A stretch of 12,733 bases of DNA from an uncultured Collinsella sp. (GTDB taxonomy: Bacteria; Actinomycetota; Coriobacteriia; Coriobacteriales; Coriobacteriaceae): NCBI GenBank assembly GCA_900545875.1, contig URAQ01000022.1, positions 1 through 12,733 on the forward strand, read 5' to 3'. The notes under the pieces are model-generated. The model saw nothing but the letters and a program-made list of their open reading frames with translations. It did no database searches and had not been told where the DNA came from. This document shows positions 6,436-12,733 of the stretch, one piece after another; within the stretch, counting starts at the first letter, position 1; each line of letters starts with the position of its first letter. The position numbers and the translations under genes were made by a program.

Positions 6436-6963
6436 TTAGACGGGCCGTGCCGAAGGGACGTTGGACCCTTCAACCAACTTCAACGCCTGTTGAACATTAA
6501 TGCATACACCATTGGTATGTTTAATGAGATTTTTGTCTTCTGTCACGACGTAATCGGCATCAATGCGATTGGCGACGCCCAGCATCAGGTCGTCCTCAAA
6601 GTCGTTGTGATGATACTTGAACACAAAGGAGTCGAAGACCTCGTCTGCACCGACCGAGGCAATAATCGACTTTTGCCGAATCAGGCGAACACACGCCCAC
6701 GCTGTCTCGTCGGCACCGGCGATGGCTTCGGGAGTGAGAGCCCCCTCACGGCGGGCGTCGGCCTTCATCGTCCTTCCCAGAATGTAATAGACGTCTTTGA
6801 CAGACAGGGAGGACGAGAAGAGGACGATATCCTCCGCTTCCGCCGCGCGAGAAAGGAGCTCGACTATCGGCCTGGTCGCATTCGTACGAGCGAGAAAGTA
6901 ATCTAGCCAGACGTTCGTGTCGATCAACAGCTTGAGCACACGTTTCGTTCCGACGCCGCTCAT
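6436..6963 (-). CDS. PIN-domain toxin (putative ribonuclease) of a toxin-antitoxin pair
   Basis: The protein has 175 aa and a PIN nuclease fold. LLIDTNVWLDYFL near the N-terminus supplies the first catalytic Asp (D15) and the usual Asn. SLSVKDVYYI follows with D57. NDFEDDLMLGVANRIDADYVVTED (120-143) carries the third and fourth acidic positions (D124/D125, and E142/D143 after the central strand). PIN toxins such as VapC cleave specific RNAs in a Mg2+- or Mn2+-dependent way; the target here is unknown. The ATG at 6963 is preferred to the start 12 nt upstream because it forms an ATGA overlap with the antitoxin stop, the usual coupling in such operons. The domain is longer than typical VapC (about 130-140 aa). 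Codon use looks less GC-biased than in neighbouring clpC and pepD, which hints at horizontal acquisition. Confidence 0.87.
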   Translation of the reverse strand: MSGVGTKRVLKLLIDTNVWLDYFLARTNATRPIVELLSRAAEAEDIVLFSSSLSVKDVYYILGRTMKADARREGALTPEAIAGADETAWACVRLIRQKSIIASVGADEVFDSFVFKYHHNDFEDDLMLGVANRIDADYVVTEDKNLIKHTNGVCINVQQALKLVEGSNVPSARPV

Positions 6964-7328
6964 AATTCGATCCAATCGCTGAATCTCTCGCTCATCATTT
7001 GATCGTATAACTCGTCGTAATCAAAGGCTTCATCGGGGCTCGGCCTCTGAATCGAGAACCGCTCATAAAAATTCGAAATTAACGCAGCCCCTTCCGAGAC
7101 GCGGGACGATCTCGCCTTCGATCGTATGTCGTCAGGCAGGACTTCGTCATCATTCTTTTTTGCGACGGGCATATGACCGTTCTCGGTCAAGTACTGCCAC
7201 AGCTCCCTCACAGCTTGTGACGGCGTCATGCCAATATGAGTCAGTACGGCGTCTCCTGCCTCTTTGAGCTGGCGATCTATACGCACGTTCATCTGAACTG
7301 GCCGCGTGTCGAGTATTGATGTAGGCAT
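6960..7328 (-). CDS. RelB/DinJ-family antitoxin
   Basis: The protein has 122 aa. Residues about 11-55 form a ribbon-helix-helix domain of RelB/DinJ type: QMNVRIDRQLKEAGDAVL as strand and first helix, then HIGMTPSQAVRELWQYLTEN and the G-x-MPV turn. This part dimerises and binds the operator. The second half is an acidic tail (FDYDELYDQMMSERFSDWIEL) that presumably wraps the toxin. The start at 7328 has AAAGGAG (7340-7334) 5 nt upstream; in-frame ATGs further up lie inside the operator and are rejected. The gene overlaps the PIN toxin start by 4 bp. RelB/DinJ antitoxins normally partner RelE/YafQ RNases, so the PIN partner is a hybrid arrangement. Autorepression at the inverted repeat just upstream is inferred from family behaviour. 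Confidence 0.87.
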   Translation of the reverse strand: MPTSILDTRPVQMNVRIDRQLKEAGDAVLTHIGMTPSQAVRELWQYLTENGHMPVAKKNDDEVLPDDIRSKARSSRVSEGAALISNFYERFSIQRPSPDEAFDYDELYDQMMSERFSDWIEL

Positions 7329-7336
7329 ATCAACTC

Positions 7337-7373
7337 CTTTGCTATACTGAATCTCGATTTCAGTATAGCAAAG
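7337..7373 (-). promoter_or_regulatory. Operator/promoter of the RelB-PIN operon (perfect 15-bp inverted repeat)
   Basis: CTTTGCTATACTGAA (7337-7351) is exactly inverted at 7359-7373, with a 7-bp spacer. On the minus strand the distal arm contains TGCTATACT, an extended -10 (TGn plus TATACT, positions 7370-7362). That puts the start of transcription inside the spacer, and the proximal arm touches the Shine-Dalgarno sequence. A second, shorter dyad, ATTGAA-N6-TTCAAT, stands at 7377-7394. The layout is what an autorepressing RelB-type antitoxin would occupy. Confidence 0.72.
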
Positions 7374-7393
7374 CAGATTGAAGCACATTTCAA

Positions 7394-7432
7394 TAGAAAC
7401 GGGGGCGCCTCCTTATCGGAAACGCCCCCGTT
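7394..7432 (-). terminator. Probable terminator of clpC
   Basis: AACGGGGGCG (7398-7407) pairs with CGCCCCCGTT (7423-7432), a perfect 10-bp GC-rich stem starting about 20 bp past the clpC stop. On the minus strand it ends in GTTTCTATT, a short imperfect U-tract. It also insulates the toxin-antitoxin promoter from clpC read-through. Confidence 0.65.
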
Positions 7433-7452
7433 ATACAAGGTATGTTTAATCC

Positions 7453-10095
7453 CTACAGCGCACCAGAGCCGGCTTGCATCATGCCGCCGGGGCCCGAGGT
7501 CACGCCGCCGCTCACGGGCGCGGCGTTGCCGGTGTGCGGTGCCGCCGGGGCGGTATCGCCACCGAGCGTGCCCGCCGGACGCGGTGCCGGGATCTCGCCC
7601 GTGCCGTGGCTAAAGACAAACTTGCCATCGGCCACGTCGCACAGGACGGTATCGCCCTCGCCCCACTCGCCGGCCAGAAGCTCCTCGGACAGCGGGTCCT
7701 CGATGAGCTTTTGGATGGCACGGCGCAGCGGACGCGCACCGTTGGTGAGGTCGGTGCCCTCGGCCACGATCTTGTCATAGGCCGCGTCGGTGAGCTTGAT
7801 GTTCATGCCGTTGGCAATCAAACGCTGACGCAGGTCGTCCACCAGCAGGTGCGCGATCTTGGTGAGATTCTCGCCCGAGAGCTTCTGGAACACCACAATG
7901 TCATCGATACGGTTGAGCAGCTCGGGGCGGAACAGACGCTTGAGCTCACCCATCGCGCGACCACGGATCTCACTCGACGTGAGACCCTGCTCGCCGGTGG
8001 TGCCAAAGCCAACGCTCGCATCCTGCGCAATCTCGCGGGCGCCCACGTTGGACGTCATGATGATCACGGTGTTGCGGAAGTCGACCGTCTTGCCCTGGCT
8101 ATCGGTCAGGCGGCCCTCCTCCAGCACCTGCAGCAAGATGTTGAAGATATCGGGGTGCGCCTTCTCGATCTCGTCGAACAGCACGACCGAGTACGGGTGA
8201 CGACGAACGGCCTTGGTGAGCTGGCCGCCCTCGTCGTGACCGACGTAACCCGGAGGGCTACCGATGAGCTTGGAGACCTCGAACTCGCTACCGAACTCGG
8301 ACATGTCGAAGCTGATGAGTGCATCCTTGCTGCCAAAGAGGTACTCGGCGAGCGTCTTGGCGAGCTCGGTCTTGCCCGTGCCGGTGGGACCCAGGAAGAT
8401 AAAGCTGCCGCCGGGGCGACGCGGGTCCTTGAGCGGCGAACGGCTGCGGCGCACGGCCTTGGCAACTGCCTCGACAGCCTCATCCTGACCGATGATGCGC
8501 GTCTTGAGCACGCTTTCGGCTTGCAGCAGGCGACGGCTCTCGCTCTCGGTAAGCGAGGACACCGGCACGCCCGAAGTCACGGACACGATATCGGCGATCT
8601 GACTCACATCGATGGTGAGCGGGCTGGCGTCGAGCTCGGCGGTCCAGGCGGCCTTGGCCTCGGCGAGTTCAATCTCGGCGGCCTTCTGCTGCTCGGTGAT
8701 CTCGGCGGCCTTGTTCATGTCGTCGCTCTCGGTGGCCTCCTGCGCGGCGGCCTTAAGCTCCTCCACGCGATGCTCGGCCTCACGCACCGGCTCGGGCGCG
8801 CGATTCGCGGCGATGCGAGCGCGGGCACCGGCCTCGTCGATGAGGTCGATGGCCTTATCGGGCAGGAAGCGATCCTGGATGTAGCGGTTGGAAAGGTTCG
8901 CGGCAGCCTCGATAGCGCCCTGCGTGTAGCGCACATGGTGGTGCTCCTCGTAGCGCGGCTTGAGCGCGGTCAGGATCTTGACCGTGTCCTCGACGCTCGG
9001 CTCCTCGACATCGATGGTCTGGAAACGACGCTCAAAGGCCGGGTCCTTGGTGAGGTACTTGCGGAATTCCTCGGCCGTGGTGGCACCGATAATCTGAAAG
9101 GCACCGCGCGCGAGCACGGGTTTGAGCATGGAGCTCGCGTCGATGGAGCCCTCGGCAGAACCGGCACCGATGATGGTGTGCATCTCGTCGATAAACAGGA
9201 TGACGTCGTCGGCTTCGGTGGCCTCCTGGATCACGTTCTTGAGGCGCTCCTCAAACTCGCCGCGATACTTGGCACCCGCCACGAGGCCCGGCAGGTCGAG
9301 CGTCCAGATATTCTGGTTCATGAGGTTCTCGGGCACGTTGCCGGCTGCAATCTGCTGAGCCAGGCCCTCGACGATGGCCGTCTTGCCCACGCCGGGGTCG
9401 CCCAGAATGAGCGGGTTGTTCTTGGTGCGGCGCGAAAGAATTTCCATCATACGCTGGACTTCCTTTTCGCGACCAATTACAGGGTCGAGCTCGCCGTCGC
9501 GCGCCTTCTGCGTGAGGTTGGTCGCGAACTGCTTAAGCGTATCGGTGCCACTCCCCTTTTGCTGAGAGGCATCCGAGCCGCTAAAGAACGGCAGGCCCGC
9601 ACCGGGACGACCAGCACCGGCGCCGGCGAGCGGACGCTTCTTGTCCTGGTCCTTGGCGGTGAGTTTCTCGATAGCCTTTTTGATAGAGGCGGACGACACA
9701 CCCAGGCGCATGAGGATGTCCATGGCCATGCCGTTGCCCTCTTCGACGATGCCGATCAGCAAGTGCTCGGTCGACACGTAGGTCTGGTTATTCTCACGCG
9801 CCACGCGGAATGAACGCTCCATAACGCTAATGACGAGCGGCGTAAAGGCGAGCTTAGCCGCCTCGGTCTCCTCACTGGGCTCGGGAACCGTGGTCTGGAC
9901 CTCCTTGAGGGTGTCCATGATGTCGTCGTAGGAGATATCAAGCGAGCGCAGTGCCTCGGCGGCAATGCCCTCATCCTCCTTGGCAAGCGCGAGCAGCAGG
10001 TGTTCGGTGCCCACCTTATTTGAATGAAGATCGAGCGCCTCCTGCTTGGCCATGGACATGACCTTACGCGCGCGATCGGTAAAACGGTCTAACAT
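7453..10095 (-). CDS. clpC: ATP-dependent Clp protease unfoldase ClpC
   Basis: The protein has 880 aa. This HSP100 hexamer unfolds proteins and feeds them to ClpP in stress and regulatory proteolysis. It has two N-domain repeats (about 1-140, [16 protein letters not shown] and [23 protein letters not shown]). AAA module 1 has Walker A GDPGVGKT (232-239), Walker B ILFIDE (299-304) and sensor GATT. A short M-domain coiled coil spans about 435-485, too short for ClpB. AAA module 2 has Walker A GPTGTGKT (569-576), Walker B VVLFDE (637-642) and SPPGYVG (613-619). VGF at 695-697 sits where the ClpP-docking loop is expected, supporting partnership with ClpP. The last roughly 45 residues form a Gly/Ala/Pro-rich tail. 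ATG 10095 has GAGGA 5-6 nt upstream. No CtsR or CIRCE site was recognised upstream. The neighbours on both sides lack radA and the ctsR-mcsAB genes seen in Bacillus. Confidence 0.96.
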   Translation of the reverse strand: MLDRFTDRARKVMSMAKQEALDLHSNKVGTEHLLLALAKEDEGIAAEALRSLDISYDDIMDTLKEVQTTVPEPSEETEAAKLAFTPLVISVMERSFRVARENNQTYVSTEHLLIGIVEEGNGMAMDILMRLGVSSASIKKAIEKLTAKDQDKKRPLAGAGAGRPGAGLPFFSGSDASQQKGSGTDTLKQFATNLTQKARDGELDPVIGREKEVQRMMEILSRRTKNNPLILGDPGVGKTAIVEGLAQQIAAGNVPENLMNQNIWTLDLPGLVAGAKYRGEFEERLKNVIQEATEADDVILFIDEMHTIIGAGSAEGSIDASSMLKPVLARGAFQIIGATTAEEFRKYLTKDPAFERRFQTIDVEEPSVEDTVKILTALKPRYEEHHHVRYTQGAIEAAANLSNRYIQDRFLPDKAIDLIDEAGARARIAANRAPEPVREAEHRVEELKAAAQEATESDDMNKAAEITEQQKAAEIELAEAKAAWTAELDASPLTIDVSQIADIVSVTSGVPVSSLTESESRRLLQAESVLKTRIIGQDEAVEAVAKAVRRSRSPLKDPRRPGGSFIFLGPTGTGKTELAKTLAEYLFGSKDALISFDMSEFGSEFEVSKLIGSPPGYVGHDEGGQLTKAVRRHPYSVVLFDEIEKAHPDIFNILLQVLEEGRLTDSQGKTVDFRNTVIIMTSNVGAREIAQDASVGFGTTGEQGLTSSEIRGRAMGELKRLFRPELLNRIDDIVVFQKLSGENLTKIAHLLVDDLRQRLIANGMNIKLTDAAYDKIVAEGTDLTNGARPLRRAIQKLIEDPLSEELLAGEWGEGDTVLCDVADGKFVFSHGTGEIPAPRPAGTLGGDTAPAAPHTGNAAPVSGGVTSGPGGMMQAGSGAL

Positions 10096-10132
10096 GCTAG
10101 TTCCTCTTAGACGAGCTAGTTTTTTTCAAACG

Positions 10133-10160
10133 CAAAGCGCCGCCCCGCGGCAGCGCTTTG
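10133..10160 (-). other. Leader hairpin upstream of clpC
   Basis: CAAAGCGC (10133-10140) pairs with GCGCTTTG (10153-10160). After one wobble or mismatch, the inner GCC/GGC pairs enclose a 4-nt loop. On the minus strand it falls in the 5' leader of clpC, about 38 nt before the start codon, downstream of a possible -10 TATACT (10184-10179). It lacks a proper U-tract, so it is a better candidate for mRNA structure or a protein-binding dyad than for a terminator. It could alternatively mark the end of the upstream DUF2798 gene transcript. Confidence 0.4.
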
Positions 10161-10283
10161 GTCTCTTTACCCATATGGAGTATATGTTAACCGTTGGGAC
10201 CTTTCCTGCCCGTAGCCGCGCGACAACGTCTACAAAAAAGGAATCGCTCCGGTCCGTTTGGCGGTTTGGTTTTGAGCTGCTGT

Positions 10284-10877
10284 CTAGCAGGCGGGCTCAG
10301 CGTCCATGCCCTCGGAAATGTTGGCAACCTCCTCGGCAGTGGGAGCGCCCGGCATGTGCACGAGTTCCATGTGCGGCTCGGCAAAGACCGTGCCCATGGG
10401 GAAGGCGCGGCGGAAGACAAAGCGAGCAATCGGACCGGCCACTAGCAGGTTCCAGGGCAGGGCCATGATAAAGTTGCGCGGGATGTTGATGAGCCACATC
10501 GTCGGCAGCATCTGCAGGTTTGCAAGCGGGCCGCCGGGCATGTGGAACAGGCCCTCGCACGCACCGTAGAGCGACATGATGATGACCATAGGAACGACCA
10601 TGCAGGAGCTGACGGCGAGCGTCATGGCAAGCGGCGAGCTCTTGCCCGGCGTGACCAAGTACTTAAAGGCGAAACCCTTGGCGAGCGGGCTGGCGACGAA
10701 CCAGTCGCAGCACATGGCAAAAATGCAGGCAACGGGGAAGCCGAGCCACGCAGCGGCAACGACCTCGCCGTTGATGGCCCCATGCTGCAGGGCAACGTTG
10801 TAGATGCTCATCCAGAGCACCATGCAAAAGCACATGATAAAGGTGAACAGCAGGCTCTCTCGTTTGTTGATAGGCAT
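10284..10877 (-). CDS. DUF2798-like four-helix membrane protein
   Basis: The protein has 197 aa and four predicted membrane helices in two similar halves (about 9-30, 38-60, 83-107 and 130-155). Each half ends in a Pro-rich helix exit followed by a basic patch: VASPLAKGFAFK and VAGPIARFVFRR. NIPRNFIMALPWNLLVAGPIARF resembles the W/NxPxNF...PxxR signature of DUF2798, and the duplicated form is common in that family. No function is established for it. The ATG at 10877 is preferred: the longer reading would begin at a TTG inside the terminator hairpin at 10927-10971. The ribosome site is mediocre (AAAGGA, about 11 nt upstream). The C-terminus (HMELVHMPGAPTAEEVANISEGMD) is soluble and has several Met and His residues. 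It stands alone between a terminator hairpin and clpC. Confidence 0.75.
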   Translation of the reverse strand: MPINKRESLLFTFIMCFCMVLWMSIYNVALQHGAINGEVVAAAWLGFPVACIFAMCCDWFVASPLAKGFAFKYLVTPGKSSPLAMTLAVSSCMVVPMVIIMSLYGACEGLFHMPGGPLANLQMLPTMWLINIPRNFIMALPWNLLVAGPIARFVFRRAFPMGTVFAEPHMELVHMPGAPTAEEVANISEGMDAEPAC

Positions 10878-10921
10878 AAAGGGCAAAATCCTTTCTGTGT
10901 TACGCCGCGGCACCACGCAAC

Positions 10922-10971
10922 AAAAACGGGCGGGCAAGATGGAGCTGTTGGGACTTCATCTCGCCCGCCCG
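10922..10971 (-). terminator. Strong terminator or attenuator hairpin ahead of the DUF2798 gene
   Basis: CGGGCGGGC (10927-10935) pairs with GCCCGCCCG (10963-10971). After one mismatch the stem continues with AGATG/CATCT (10937-10941 with 10957-10961). On the minus strand it is followed by TTTTTGTT. It lies 220 bp past the thrE stop but only about 50 bp before the DUF2798 start, downstream of a possible promoter. It could end the thrE transcript or attenuate the downstream gene. Confidence 0.75.
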
Positions 10972-11087
10972 TGGTACGTGCGTCTGCGACTACTTATGTG
11001 GTGGAACCAGCCTAGCACGAAACGCATGCGCTTCGTAAGCGTTGAGTTTATGAAGATGCAGGGCACCGATAATCCCCCGACCCCATA

Positions 11088-11154
11088 AGTTGCGGTGGAA
11101 TACGGACTGTTTTGACCCGTTAAGCAGCAATTCAGTCCCTATTTCACCGCAACT
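11088..11154. repeat. Imperfect 22-bp inverted repeat (possible dispersed intergenic element)
   Basis: Arms 11088-11109 and 11133-11154 match at 20 of 22 positions in inverted orientation. They begin AGTTGCGGTG and end CACCGCAACT, around a 23-bp centre. Neither strand has a U-tract after the stem, so it does not look like a terminator. Size and form suggest a small REP/MITE-like element or a structured RNA 3' end downstream of thrE. There is no clear target-site duplication beside it. Confidence 0.7.
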
Positions 11155-11190
11155 CATTTGGTGCAAAGTAACCTGCCCCCCTTGTACCAA

Positions 11191-12733
11191 TTAGCTGGTG
11201 TGGCGCCAGCGAGGGTCGGTGAGCGTACGCGCCACGCCCAAGCCAACGGGCAGAAACGCTACGATGAGCACTGCGCGCACAAACCAGCCGAGCATATTGA
11301 CTGTGTCGAAGGTGCACATGTAATACATAGAGCGATAGAGATACAGACCGGGCACCATAATGACAATCGAAGGCACCGTGAGGGCGATGCGCGGGTAGGT
11401 GAGCTTGACTTCGGCCAAGCTTGCCAGCAGACCCGATACCAGCGCGCCGATAAACGCTGCTGCCTCGGGAGGCATTCCCGTGCTGAGGCCCAGGAAGGGA
11501 ATCATCGTCGGCGCATCGACAAGGGTCAGACGCAGGGTATTGGACACGGCGCCGATCAGCCCAGCTGCCGCGGCCATCTTTACCGGGCTGTTGAACATCA
11601 CCGAGAAGCCGAATACGCCAACGAAGCTCATCACCACGCGCAGGAGCGTAAGAGCAAGCGGCGAAAGGCCGAGCGGCGCAAAGTCGTCCGGCGCCAGGCC
11701 AACACACTCGGCAACCATCCAACCTACGAGCGTCGCCATCACAATAATCGATACGGCATATGACAGACGTTCGATACCGCTTCGCATGTCGAGCTTAGCG
11801 ATGTCGAGGCCTGCCGTAATGAGCGGAAAGCCGGGAATCACAAAGAGCATGGCGCCGATATAGCCTTCTTGGTGCGACATTGCCCCCGGTATGACCTGGC
11901 CAAGGCCGAGCAATGCCAGCAGATACGAAACGCAAGCGAGCGCAACGCCGGTCGTCAGCGCGCTGAACTGACCAAGGCCTTGCTTGAGAATATGGGAGCG
12001 GGCAAAGTTGCCGACACCCGCGCCCACGAACGCGCAGGCCATCTCGATAGGGCCGCCGCCGAGCAAAAAAACGAAGGCGCCACAGGCGCAGGCCGCCGCA
12101 AGGCCCTGTTGCCAAGGCACGTAATCAGGTTTTGAGCTCTCAACGGTCTTGAGCATCTCGTGATACTCGTGCACCGTGAAGCGACGACCATAAGTCTCGA
12201 TTTCCTTGAGGAAACTCTCCATCATCCAAATGCGATGGGTATTGACGCCCGTTGTGGGTAAGCTGACGACCTCGTTAAAGCAGTGGCCATCTTCGATGCA
12301 GGTGCACTCAAACGATAGGAGACTCAAGTCGACGTGGATGGTGACACCGAGTACGGCGGCGACTCGATTCATGGTATCGCGTACACGCCAGGCACCCGTT
12401 CCGCTCGCGAGCATAAGCATACCGGTGCGGCAGATGATGGATGATTTATCGGTGAGCGGCGCATCGACGGCAAGTTCATCGCCTGCCGTCACGATCTGGT
12501 GCCAGTCAGTTTTCATATGGAGCGCGCCGGCACGAACGCCGTGGTGCATGGGGGCTCTCGAAAGCAGCGAGTTAAGGCGCGAAGACTGTGGGGACTCCGT
12601 TGATTCGTCCTCAACCTCATCAGTCTCTTCATCGACCAGATCAAAGGAATCAAGCGGCGCTGGCTCGCGACGGTCGATCAGCTCCTCGTCCTCATCATCA
12701 AAGTAGTTGAACTGATCGAGCACGTCCTCTTCA
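11191..12733 (-). CDS. thrE: Threonine/serine exporter family membrane protein (ThrE type), probably 5'-partial
   Basis: At least 510 aa are visible. Corynebacterium ThrE, which exports threonine and serine, has 489 aa and the same architecture. A soluble N-terminal part (about 95-200) contains RTGMLMLASGTGAWRVRDTMNRVAAVLGV, typical of the DUF1212/ThrE domain. About ten membrane helices follow (205-495). VIPGFPLITAGLD (295-307) in the first membrane half and VPSIVIMVPGLYLYRS (450-465) in the second are the paired PG motifs of the ThrE and ThrE_2 domains, here in one chain. The extreme N-terminus is very acidic (residues 9-45). The first available start is a GTG at 12723, but the frame stays open to the edge (codons for E-E-D precede it) and the GAGGA before it is too close to serve as its ribosome site. 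The true start is therefore probably outside the window. The transported substrate is inferred from the family. Confidence 0.9.
   Translation of the reverse strand, partial: EEDVLDQFNYFDDEDEELIDRREPAPLDSFDLVDEETDEVEDESTESPQSSRLNSLLSRAPMHHGVRAGALHMKTDWHQIVTAGDELAVDAPLTDKSSIICRTGMLMLASGTGAWRVRDTMNRVAAVLGVTIHVDLSLLSFECTCIEDGHCFNEVVSLPTTGVNTHRIWMMESFLKEIETYGRRFTVHEYHEMLKTVESSKPDYVPWQQGLAAACACGAFVFLLGGGPIEMACAFVGAGVGNFARSHILKQGLGQFSALTTGVALACVSYLLALLGLGQVIPGAMSHQEGYIGAMLFVIPGFPLITAGLDIAKLDMRSGIERLSYAVSIIVMATLVGWMVAECVGLAPDDFAPLGLSPLALTLLRVVMSFVGVFGFSVMFNSPVKMAAAAGLIGAVSNTLRLTLVDAPTMIPFLGLSTGMPPEAAAFIGALVSGLLASLAEVKLTYPRIALTVPSIVIMVPGLYLYRSMYYMCTFDTVNMLGWFVRAVLIVAFLPVGLGVARTLTDPRWRHTS

Larger units (their letters stand above)
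10878..11190. other. 313-bp intergenic region without a supported gene
   Basis: Between thrE and the DUF2798 gene there is a large imperfect inverted repeat (11088-11154) and a strong minus-strand terminator-like hairpin (10922-10971). A weak promoter candidate lies on the minus strand: TTACGA at 11038-11033, 18 bp, then the extended -10 TGCTAGGCT at 11017-11009. The only open frame of note (66 codons, minus, 11190-10990) runs through the inverted repeat, has no homology I recognise, and is not called. Confidence 0.6.

Noticed and set aside
7474..9813. Very long open frame on the plus strand, antisense to clpC (779 codons)
   Set aside because: It mirrors clpC codon by codon, its composition is that of a reverse-complemented GC-rich gene (rich in Leu, Gly, Val, His, Asp and Arg), it has no recognisable domain, and clpC itself is unambiguous.
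10096..10283. CtsR, CIRCE, HspR or ClgR operator ahead of clpC
   Set aside because: Looked for the CtsR heptad repeat, TTAGCACTC-N9-GAGTGCTAA, CTTGAGT-type and CGC-N5-GCG sites; none matched convincingly. Only the leader hairpin and a weak -10 were seen.
10990..11190. 66-codon minus-strand frame after thrE
   Set aside because: It crosses the imperfect inverted repeat, has no evident ribosome site or family resemblance, and begins right at the thrE stop by chance.
1..12733. CRISPR arrays, tRNA/rRNA genes, IS elements, phage genes
   Set aside because: Scanned by eye; no regularly spaced long direct repeats, no cloverleaf or rRNA motifs, no transposase, integrase or structural phage proteins among the readable frames.

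Overview
The window looks like chromosomal DNA of a GC-rich Gram-positive bacterium of the Coriobacteriia (Actinomycetota), most likely Collinsella or a close relative. This is inferred from protein family content, GC-rich codon usage and strong AGGAGG-type ribosome binding sites; no 16S or other marker is present. No rRNA, tRNA, CRISPR array, insertion sequence or origin was seen.

Layout, left to right. (1) Positions 1-1873, minus strand: a tight operon disA - ispD - ispF (ispF runs off the left edge). It joins c-di-AMP synthesis to two consecutive-block steps of the non-mevalonate isoprenoid pathway, with start/stop overlaps at both junctions. (2) 1874-2802: a divergent intergenic region, then a complete yybP-ykoY manganese riboswitch with an intrinsic terminator as expression platform, driving the manganese exporter mntP. 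(3) 2803-4701, plus strand: a hipBA toxin-antitoxin operon, preceded by three dyad motifs at exact 27-bp spacing. The first of them is built into the mntP terminator. (4) 4725-6287, minus: pepD, an M20-family aminoacyl-histidine dipeptidase, with its terminator between the convergent genes. (5) 6436-7373, minus: a second toxin-antitoxin pair, a RelB/DinJ-type antitoxin followed by a PIN-domain toxin (4-bp ATGA overlap), with a perfect 15-bp inverted repeat over the promoter. (6) 7394-10160, minus: clpC, the Clp protease unfoldase, with leader hairpin and terminator. (7) 10284-10877, minus: a small membrane protein with two DUF2798-like halves. (8) 10878-11190 (313 bp) has no supported gene. 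It holds a strong minus-strand terminator or attenuator hairpin, a possible promoter, and a large imperfect inverted repeat. (9) 11191 to the right edge, minus: a ThrE-type threonine/serine exporter family protein, probably 5'-truncated by the window.

How it fits together. clpC, disA, ispD and ispF lie in the same order and orientation as in the classical clpC-radA-disA-(yacL)-ispD-ispF cluster of Gram-positive bacteria. Here about 5.6 kb carrying mntP, hipBA, pepD and the PIN module sits between clpC and disA, and radA is absent from the window. The segment reads as a conserved housekeeping neighbourhood opened up by accessory modules, two of them toxin-antitoxin systems. No clearly unprecedented multi-gene system was found. 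The most original signals are the spaced operator array shared with the mntP terminator, the RelB/DinJ-PIN hybrid pairing, and the repeat downstream of thrE.
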